Assembly: GCA_039105265.1 (NCBI GenBank)
Contig: JAPFFF010000080.1
Coordinates: forward strand, 1-64,000
Source of the DNA: Tritrichomonas musculus
Taxonomy: Eukaryota; Parabasalia; Tritrichomonadida; Tritrichomonadidae
Direction of reading: 5' to 3'
DNA: 64,000 nt
The notes beneath the pieces are model-generated. The model was given only the letters and a program-made list of their open reading frames with translations, searched no databases and was not told the DNA's origin. Both the position numbers and the translations under genes were made by a program. The number at the start of each line of letters is the position of its first letter. Within the stretch, counting starts at the first letter, position 1. Shown one piece after another: positions 55,301 to 64,000 of the stretch.

Positions 55301-57695
55301 ACTGCAATTGAATCATCAGATTAAACTACAACTGCAATTTGAACCATCAGATTAAACTACAACTGCAATTGAACCATCAGATTCAGCTACAACTGCAATT
55401 TGAACCATCAGATTAAACTACAACTGCAATTGAACCATCAGATTCAGCTACAACTGCAATTGAACCATCAGATTAAACTACAACTGCAATTGAACCATTA
55501 GATTCAGCTGCAACTGCAATTTGAACCATCAGATTAAACTACAACTGCAATTGAACCATCAGATTAAACTACAACTGCAATTTGAACCATCAGATTCAGC
55601 TACAACTGCAATTGAACCATCAGATTAAACTACAACTGCAATTGAACCATTAGATTCAGCTGCAACTGCAATTTGAACCATCAGATTAAACTACAACTGC
55701 AATTGAATCATCAGATTAAACTACAACTGCAATTTGAACCATCAGATTAAACTACAACTGCAATTGAACCATCAGATTCAGCTACAACTGCAATTTGAAC
55801 CATTAGATTAAACTACAACTGCAATTTGAACCATCAGATTCAGCTACAACTGCAATTGAACCATCAGATTAAACTACAACTGCAGTTGAACCATTAGATT
55901 CAGCTACAACTGCAATTTGAACCATCAGATTAAACTACAACTGCAATTGAACCATCAGATCAAACTACAACTGCAATTTGAACCATCAGATTCAGCTACA
56001 ACTGCAATTTGAACCATCAGATTAAACTACAACTACAATTTGAACCATCAGATTAAACTACAACTGCAATTGAACCATCAGATTAAACTACAACTGCAAT
56101 TGAACCATTAGATTAAACTACAACTGCAATTTGAACCATCAGAATAAACTACAACTGCAATTGAACCATTAGATTCAGCTACAACTGCAATTTGAACCAT
56201 CAGATTCAGCTACAACTGCAATTTGAACCATCAGATTAAACTACAACTGCAATTGAACCATTAGATTCAGCTACAACTGCAATTTGAACCATCAGATTCA
56301 GCTACAACTGCAATTTGAACCATCAGATTAAACTACAACTGCAATTGAACCATCAGATTCAGCTACAACTGCAATTGAACCATCAGATTAAACTACAACT
56401 GCAATTTGAACCATTAGATTCAGCTGCAACTGCAATTTGAACCATCAGATTAAACTACAACTGCAATTGAACCATTAGATTAAACTACAACTGCAATTGA
56501 ACCATCAGATTCAGCTACAACTGCAATTGAACCATTAGATTCAGCTAAAACTACAATTTGAACCATCAGATTCAGCTACAACTGCAATTTGAACCATTAG
56601 ATTCAGCTGCAACTGCAATTGAACCATCAGATTCAGCTACAACTGCAATTGAACCATCAGATTAAACTACAACTGCAATTTGAACCATTAGATTCAGCTG
56701 CAACTGCAATTTGAACCATCAGATTAAACTACAACTGCAATTGAACCATTAGATTCAGCTGCAACTTCAATTGAACCATCAGATTCAGCTACAACTGCAA
56801 TTGAACCATCAGATTAAACTACAACTGCAATTTGAACCATCAGATTCAGCTACAACTGCAATTTGAACCATCAGATTAAACTACAACTGCAATTGAACCA
56901 TTAGATTAAACTACAACTGCAATTGAACCATTAGATTAAACTACAACTGCAATTGAACCATCAGATTCAGCTACAACTGCAATTGAACCATTAGATTCAG
57001 CTGCAACTTCAATTGAACCATCAGATTCAGCTACAACTGCAATTGAACCATCAGATTAAACTACAACTGCAATTGAACCATCAGATTAAACTACAACTGC
57101 AATTTGAACCATCAGATTCAGCTACAACTGCAATTTGAACCATCAGATTAAACTACAACCGCAATTTGAACCATCAGATTAAACTACAACTGCAATTGAA
57201 TTATCAGATTAAACTACAACTGCAATTGAACCATCAGATTCAGCTACAACTGCAATTTGAACCATCAGATTAAACTACAACTGCAATTGAACCATCAGAT
57301 TAAACTACAACTGCAATTGAACCATCAGATTAAACTACAACTGCAATTGAACCATTAGATTAAACTACAACTGCAATTGAACCATTAGATTAAACTACAA
57401 CTGCAATTGAACCATCAGATTCAGCTACAACTGCAATTGAACCATTAGATTCAGCTGCAACTTCAATTGAACCATCAGATTCAGCTACAACTGCAATTGA
57501 ACCATCAGATTAAACTACAACTGCAATTGAACCATCAGATTAAACTACAACTGCAATTTGAACCATCAGATTCAGCTACAACTGCAATTTGAACCATCAG
57601 ATTAAACTACAACCGCAATTTGAACCATCAGATTAAACTACAACTGCAATTGAATTATCAGATTAAACTACAACTGCAATTGAACCATCAGATTC
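52288..57695. repeat. 5,408-bp tandem duplication, copy 2
   Basis: This copy starts at a new P-to-Q fusion (about 52.29-52.38 kb). Unlike every other P-to-Q edge, that fusion lacks the GCG monomer 245 bp after the ACCGC cassette (52205). It is therefore the duplication breakpoint and not an inherited junction. All eight landmarks compared keep a constant offset, so divergence is very low. Confidence 0.85.
52361..55060. repeat. Q-class domain 6
   Basis: This short Q domain was created by the 5,408-bp duplication and repeats about 46.97-49.65 kb. It has one TTTCAGCTGT cassette (53042), one AATTTAATCAATAG doublet (about 52.74-52.80 kb), and the GAACAATCAGATTAATC hybrids at about 53.64 and 53.82 kb that match those at 48.2 and 48.4 kb. 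Confidence 0.75.
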
Positions 57696-57857
57696 AGCTA
57701 CAACTGCAATTTGAACCATCAGATTAAACTACAACTGCAATTGAACCATCAGATTAAACTACAACTGCAATTGAACCATCAGATTAAACTACAACTGCAA
57801 TTGAACCATCAGATTAAACTACAACTGCAATTTGAACCATCAGATTAAACTACAACT
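55061..57857. repeat. P-class domain 7
   Basis: This is copy 2 of P domain 6, with the same landmark order at +5,408 bp: GCG 55061, GAACTATCAG 55219, CATCAGAATAAAC 56138, AGCTAAAACTAC 56543, ACCGC 57159 and 57613. Unlike copy 1 it ends at a standard P-to-Q edge, with GCG at 57858 exactly 245 bp after the last ACCGC. It therefore keeps the original right junction. Confidence 0.75.
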
Positions 57858-60800
57858 GCGATTGAACCATTAGATTCAGCTGCAACTTCAATTGAACCAT
57901 CAGATTCAGCTACAACTGCAATTGAACCATCAGATTAAACTACAACTGCAATTGAACCATCAGATTAAACTACAACTGCAATTTGAACCATTAGATTAAA
58001 CTACAACTGCAATTTAATCAATAGATTAAACTACAACTGCAATTGAACCATCAGATTAAACTACAACTGCAATTTAATCAATAGATTAAACTACAACTGC
58101 AATTGAACCATCAGATTAAACTACAACTGCAATTTGAACCATTAGATTAAACTACAACTGCAATTGAACCATCAGATTAAACTACAACTGCAATTTAAAC
58201 CATCAGATTCAGCTACAACTGCAATTGAACCATCAGATTAAACTACAACTGCAGTTGAATCATCAGATTAAACTACAACTGTAATTTGAACCATTAGATT
58301 CAGCTGTAACTGCAATTTGAACCATCAGATTCAGCTACAACTGCAATTTGAACCATCAGATTAAACTACAACTGCAATTGAACCATCAGATTAAACTACA
58401 ACTGCAATTGAACCATCAGATTCAGCTGCAACTGCAATTTGAACCATTAGATTAAACTACAACTGCAGTTGAATCATCAGATTAAACTACAACTGCAATT
58501 TAACCATTAGATTCAGCTGCAACTTCAATTGAACCATCAGATTCAGCTACAACTGCAATTTGAACCATCAGATTAATCTACAACTGCAATTTGAACCATC
58601 AGATTAATCTACAACTGCAATTTGAACCATCAGATTAAACTACAACTGCAATTGAACCATCAGATTCAGCTACAACTGCAATTTGAACAATCAGATTGAA
58701 CTACAACTGCAATTTAACCATTAGATTCAGCTGCAACTTCAATTGAACCATCAGATTCAGCTGCAACTTCAATTGAACCATCAGATTAATCTACAACTGC
58801 AATTTGAACCATTAGATTCAGCTACAACTGCAATTTGAACCATCAGATTAAACTACAACTGCAATTGAACCATCAGATTAAACTACAACTGCAATTGAAC
58901 CATCAGATTCAGCTGCAACTGCAATTTGAACCATTAGATTAAACTACAACTGCAATTTGAACAATCAGATTGAACTACAACTGCAATTTAACCATTAGAT
59001 TCAGCTGCAACTTCAATTGAACCATCAGATTCAGCTGCAACTTCAATTGAACCATCAGATTCAGCTACAACTTCAATTGAACCATCAGATTAATCTACAA
59101 CTGCAATTTGAACCATCAGATTAAACTACAACTGCAATTTGAACAATCAGATTGAACTACAACTGCAATTTAACCATTAGATTCAGCTGCAACTTCAATT
59201 GAACCATCAGATTCAGCTGCAACTGCAATTTGAACCATCAGATTAAACTACAACTGCAATTGAACCATCAGATTAAACTACAACTGCAATTTGAACAATC
59301 AGATTGAACTACAACTGCAATTTAACCATCAGATTCAGCTGCAACTGCAATTTGAACCATTAGATTCAGCTACAACTGCAATTTGAATCATCAGATTAAA
59401 CTACAACTGCAATTTAACCATTAGATTCAGCTGCAACTTCAATTGAACCATCAGATTCAGCTACAACTTCAATTGAACCATCAGATTAATCTACAACTGC
59501 AATTTGAACCATCAGATTAATCTACAACTGCAATTGAACCATCAGATTAAACTACAACTGCAATTGAACCATCAGATTCAGCTACAACTGCAATTTGAAC
59601 AATCAGATTGAACTACAACTGCAATTTAACCATTAGATTCAGCTGCAACTTCAATTGAACCATCAGATTAATCTACAACTGCAATTTGAACCATTAGATT
59701 CAGCTACAACTGCAATTTGAACCATCAGATTAAACTACAACTGCAATTGAACCATCAGATTAAACTACAACTGCAATTGAACCATCAGATTCAGCTGCAA
59801 CTGCAATTTGAACCATCAGATTAAACTACAACTGCAATTTGAACAATCAGATTGAACTACAACTGCAATTTAACCATTAGATTCAGCTGCAACTTCAATT
59901 GAACCATCAGATTCAGCTGCAACTTCAATTGAACCATCAGATTCAGCTACAACTGCAATTGAACCATTAGATTCAGCTGCAACTTCAATTTGAACCATCA
60001 GATTAAACTACAACTGCAATTGAACCATCAGATTCAGCTACAACTGCAATTTGAACAATCAGATTGAACTACAACTGCAATTTGAACCATTAGATTCAGC
60101 TACAACTGCAATTTGAACCATCAGATTAAACTACAACTGCAATTGAACCATTAGATTAAACTACAACTGCAATTGAACCATCAGATTAAACTACAACTGC
60201 AATTTGAACCATCAGATTAAACTACAACTGCAATTGAACCATCAGATTAAACTACAACTGCGATTGAACCATTAGATTCAGCTGCAACTTCAATTGAACC
60301 ATCAGATTCAGCTACAACTGCAATTGAACCATCAGATTAAACTACAACTGCAATTGAACCATCAGATTAAACTACAACTGCAATTGAACCATCAGATTAA
60401 ACTACAACTGCAATTTGAACCATTAGATTAAACTACAACTGCAATTTGAACAATCAGATTGAACTACAACTGCAATTTAACCATTAGATTCAGCTGCAAC
60501 TTCAATTGAACCATCAGATTCAGCTGCAACTTCAATTGAACCATCAGATTCAGCTACAACTTCAATTGAACCATCAGATTAATCTACAACTGCAATTTGA
60601 ACCATCAGATTAAACTACAACTGCAATTGAACCATCAGATTCAGCTACAACTGCAATTTGAACAATCAGATTGAACTACAACTGCAATTTGAACCATTAG
60701 ATTCAGCTACAACTGCAATTTGAACCATCAGATTAAACTACAACTGCAATTGAACCATTAGATTAAACTACAACTGCAATTGAACCATCAGATTAAACTA

Positions 60801-63175
60801 CAACTGCAATTTGAACCATCAGATTAAACTACAACTGCAATTGAACCATCAGATTAAACTACAACTGCGATTGAACCATTAGATTCAGCTGCAACTTCAA
60901 TTGAACCATCAGATTCAGCTACAACTGCAATTGAACCATCAGATTAAACTACAACTGCAATTGAACCATCAGATTAAACTACAACTGCAATTTGAACCAT
61001 TAGATTAAACTACAACTGCAATTTAATCAATAGATTAAACTACAACTGCAATTGAACCATCAGATTAAACTACAACTGCAATTTAATCAATAGATTAAAC
61101 TACAACTGCAATTGAACCATCAGATTAAACTACAACTGCAATTTGAACCATTAGATTAAACTACAACTGCAATTGAACCATCAGATTAAACTACAACTGC
61201 AATTTGAACCATCAGATTCAGCTACAACTGCAATTGAACCATCAGATTAAACTACAACTGCAGTTGAATCATCAGATTAAACTACAACTGTAATTTGAAC
61301 CATTAGTTTCAGCTGTAACTGTAATTTGAACCATCAGATTCAGCTACAACTGCAATTGAACCATCAGATTAAACTACAACTGCAATTGAACCATCAGATT
61401 AAACTACAACTGCAATTGAACCATTAGATTAAACTACAACTGCAATTGAACCATCAGATTCAGCTGCAACTGCAATTTGAACCATTAGATTAAACTACAA
61501 CTGCAGTTGAATCATCAGATTAAACTACAACTGCAATTTAACCATTAGATTCAGCTGCAACTTCAATTGAACCATCAGATTAATCTACAACTGCAATTTG
61601 AACCATCAGATTAATCTACAACTGCAATTTGAACCATCAGATTAAACTACAACTGCAATTGAACCATCAGATTCAGCTACAACTGCAATTTGAACAATCA
61701 GATTGAACTACAACTGCAATTTAACCATTAGATTCAGCTGCAACTTCAATTGAACCATCAGATTCAGCTGCAACTGCAATTTGAACCATTAGATTCAGCT
61801 ACAACTGCAATTTGAATCATCAGATTAAACTACAACTGCAATTTAACCATTAGATTCAGCTGCAACTTCAATTGAACCATCAGATTCAGCTACAACTTCA
61901 ATTGAACCATCAGATTAAACTACAACTGCAATTTGAACCATCAGATTAATCTACAACTGCAATTGAACCATCAGATTAAACTACAACTGCAATTGAACCA
62001 TCAGATTCAGCTACAACTGCAATTTGAACAATCAGATTGAACTACAACTGCAATTTAACCATTAGATTCAGCTGCAACTTCAATTGAACCATCAGATTAA
62101 TCTACAACTGCAATTTGAACCATTAGATTCAGCTACAACTGCAATTTGAACCATCAGATTAAACTACAACTGCAATTGAACCATCAGATTAAACTACAAC
62201 TGCAATTGAACCATCAGATTCAGCTGCAACTGCAATTTGAACCATTAGATTAAACTACAACTGCAATTTGAACAATCAGATTGAACTACAACTGCAATTT
62301 AACCATTAGATTCAGCTGCAACTTCAATTGAACCATCAGATTCAGCTGCAACTTCAATTGAACCATCAGATTCAGCTACAACTTCAATTGAACCATCAGA
62401 TTAATCTACAACTGCAATTTGAACCATCAGATTAAACTACAACTGCAATTGAACCATCAGATTCAGCTACAACTGCAATTTGAACAATCAGATTGAACTA
62501 CAACTGCAATTTGAACCATTAGATTCAGCTACAACTGCAATTTGAACCATCAGATTAAACTACAACTGCAATTGAACCATTAGATTAAACTACAACTGCA
62601 ATTGAACCATCAGATTAAACTACAACTGCAATTTGAACCATCAGATTAAACTACAACTGCAATTGAACCATTAGATTCAGCTGCAACTTCAATTGAACCA
62701 TCAGATTAATCTACAACTGCAATTTGAACCATCAGATTAAACTACAACTGCAATTGAACCATCAGATTCAGCTACAACTGCAATTTGAACAATCAGATTG
62801 AACTACAACTGCAATTTGAACCATTAGATTCAGCTACAACTGCAATTTGAACCATCAGATTAAACTACAACTGCAATTGAACCATTAGATTAAACTACAA
62901 CTGCAATTGAACCATCAGATTAAACTACAACTGCAATTTGAACCATCAGATTAAACTACAACTGCAATTGAACCATTAGATTCAGCTGCAACTTCAATTG
63001 AACCATCAGATTAATCTACAACTGCAATTTGAACCATCAGATTAAACTACAACTGCAATTGAACCATCAGATTAAACTACAACTGCAATTGAACCATCAG
63101 ATTAAACTACAACTGCAATTGAACCATCAGATTAAACTACAACTGCAATTTGAACCATCAGATTAAACTACAACT
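57858..63175. repeat. Q-class domain 7
   Basis: It opens at GCG 57858. Where the first TTTCAGCTGT cassette is expected (58298, 440 bp in) the monomer reads ATTCAGCTGTAACTGCAATTT, as if partly converted to a P-type monomer, although the preceding AACTGTAATTTG is kept. GCG monomers recur at 60260 and 60867, and an intact cassette follows at 61307 (440 bp after 60867). Private variants include CAATTTAAACC (about 58191) and a 31-bp CTTCAATTTG monomer (about 59985). This is the most rearranged Q domain in the window. Confidence 0.7.
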
Positions 63176-64000
63176 GCGATTGAACCATTAGATTCAGCTG
63201 TAACTGCAATTTGAACCATCAGATTCAGCTACAACTGCAATTTGAACCATCAGATTAAACTACAACTGCAATTGAACCATCAGATTAAACTACAACTGCA
63301 ATTGAACCATCAGATTAAACTACAACTGCAATTGAACTATCAGATTAAACTACAACTGCAATTGAACCATCAGATTCAGCTGCAACTGCAATTTGAACCA
63401 TCAGATTAAACTACAACTGCAATTGAATCATCAGATTAAACTACAACTGCAATTGAACCATCAGATTCAGCTACAACTGCAATTTGAACCATTAGATTAA
63501 ACTACAACTGTAATTTGAACCATTAGATTAAACTACAACTGCAATTTGAACCATCAGATTCAGCTACAACTGCAATTGAACCATCAGATTAAACTACAAC
63601 TGCAGTTGAATCATCAGATTAAACTACAACTGTAATTTGAACCATTAGTTTCAGCTGTAACTGTAATTTGAACCATCAGATTCAGCTACAACTGCAATTG
63701 AACCATCAGATTAAACTACAACTGCAATTGAACCATCAGATTAAACTACAACTGCAATTGAACCATTAGATTAAACTACAACTGCAATTGAACCATCAGA
63801 TTCAGCTGCAACTGCAATTTGAACCATTAGATTAAACTACAACTGCAGTTGAATCATCAGATTAAACTACAACTGCAATTTAACCATTAGATTCAGCTGC
63901 AACTTCAATTGAACCATCAGATTAATCTACAACTGCAATTTGAACCATCAGATTAATCTACAACTGCAATTTGAACCATCAGATTAAACTACAACTGCAA
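63176..64000. repeat. Q-to-P edge followed by a sharply shortened P stretch and a new Q start
   Basis: GCG/GCTGTAAC at 63176 and GAACTATCAG at 63334 (158 bp apart) mark a standard Q-to-P edge. A Q cassette (TTTCAGCTGT) already appears at 63649, only 473 bp after the GCG, without ACCGC/GAATTATCAG or a second GCG in between. Nearly all of the expected 2-5 kb P domain is missing. A TGTAATTTGAACCATTAG monomer followed by ATTAAAC (about 63510) is private to this place. The window ends within Q-type monomers. Confidence 0.7.

Larger units (their letters stand above)
1..64000. repeat. Satellite array of 30/31-bp monomers spanning the whole window
   Basis: Every line of the window is the same short monomer in head-to-tail orientation. 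The core reads AACCATCAGATTAAACTAC followed by AACTGCAATTG, 30 bp in all; a 31-bp form has one extra T (CAATTTG). At about 30.4 bp on average this is roughly 2,100 monomers. Main variants are CATCAG or CATTAG, ATTAAAC (type A) or ATTCAGC (type B), CTACAAC or CTGCAAC, and CTGCAATT or CTTCAATT. A type-A monomer has 13 A, 7 T, 7 C and 3 G, so the + strand is A-rich and G-poor (33% G+C). No inversion, unique spacer or inserted element was seen. Both window edges cut through monomers. The array type and size suggest eukaryotic heterochromatin; organism and chromosomal position are unknown. Confidence 0.97.

Noticed and set aside
1-64000. CRISPR array
   Set aside because: The period is near 30 bp, but there are no unique spacers: monomers follow each other directly and no cas-like coding region is present.
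1-64000. Giant repetitive protein gene (silk-, mucin- or glue-like)
   Set aside because: All six frames are broken every few monomers by TAA in type A, TAG in CATTAG, or the 31-bp frame shift.
1-64000. Telomeric repeat
   Set aside because: The monomer is 30/31 bp and contains no G-rich 5-8-bp telomere motif on either strand.
1-64000. Transposon or LTR element insertions
   Set aside because: No terminal repeats, coding remnants or non-satellite sequence were seen. All local oddities are substitutions or monomer-scale indels.
1-64000. CENP-B box
   Set aside because: No monomer variant contains the CG-containing core of the mammalian 17-bp CENP-B box. A centromeric role can be neither claimed nor excluded.

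Overview
The window is one uninterrupted tandem-repeat (satellite) array. It enters and leaves inside monomers, so the array is longer than 64 kb. I found no gene, RNA gene, transposon or unique spacer. A continuous short-monomer array of this size, with nested higher-order repeats, points to eukaryotic heterochromatin (centromeric, pericentromeric, subtelomeric or a knob). The sequence does not identify the species.

The monomer is 30 bp, or 31 bp when CAATTG reads CAATTTG, giving roughly 2,100 monomers. Two main variants differ by two substitutions: type A (GATTAAACTAC) and type B (GATTCAGCTAC or GATTCAGCTGC). The + strand is A-rich and G-poor. CpG is almost absent: about 34 sites were counted by eye, all in two variant monomers.

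The array is a mosaic of two alternating domain classes. P domains carry B-rich monomers, GCTAAAACTAC, CTACAATTTG and GCAGTTGAACCATTAG variants. Q domains carry GATTAATCTAC, GAACAATCAGATTGAAC, AATTTAATCAATAG and a distinctive cassette with TTTCAGCTGTAACTGTAA. Approximate layout: P 1-3390, Q 3391-7260, P 7261-12169, Q 12170-20847 (with a P-like stretch 15871-17146), P 20848-23359, Q 23360-28487, P 28488-31492, Q 31493-35650, P 35651-40853, Q 40854-49652, P 49653-52360, Q 52361-55060, P 55061-57857, Q 57858-63175, then a very short P-type stretch leading back to Q at the right edge.

Repeats are nested. Local units of 181, 304, 398, 425 and 457 bp lie inside a Q-type unit of about 1.18 kb. Above these are near-exact tandem duplications of 4,977 bp (about 11.39-21.34 kb) and 5,408 bp (about 46.9-57.7 kb). 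A looser macro-repeat of about 28 kb makes 1.7-12.3 kb collinear with 29.8-41.0 kb. Domain junctions recur with exact internal spacing (245 and 440 bp at P-to-Q, 158 bp at Q-to-P), so each junction probably formed once and was then amplified with its flanks.

Nothing here looks translated. The longest open stretches are two identical 63-codon runs of the repeat, with no ATG. The interest is in the architecture of the array. All periods come from reading landmark variants by eye; a self dot-plot and monomer-level HOR caller would test them.
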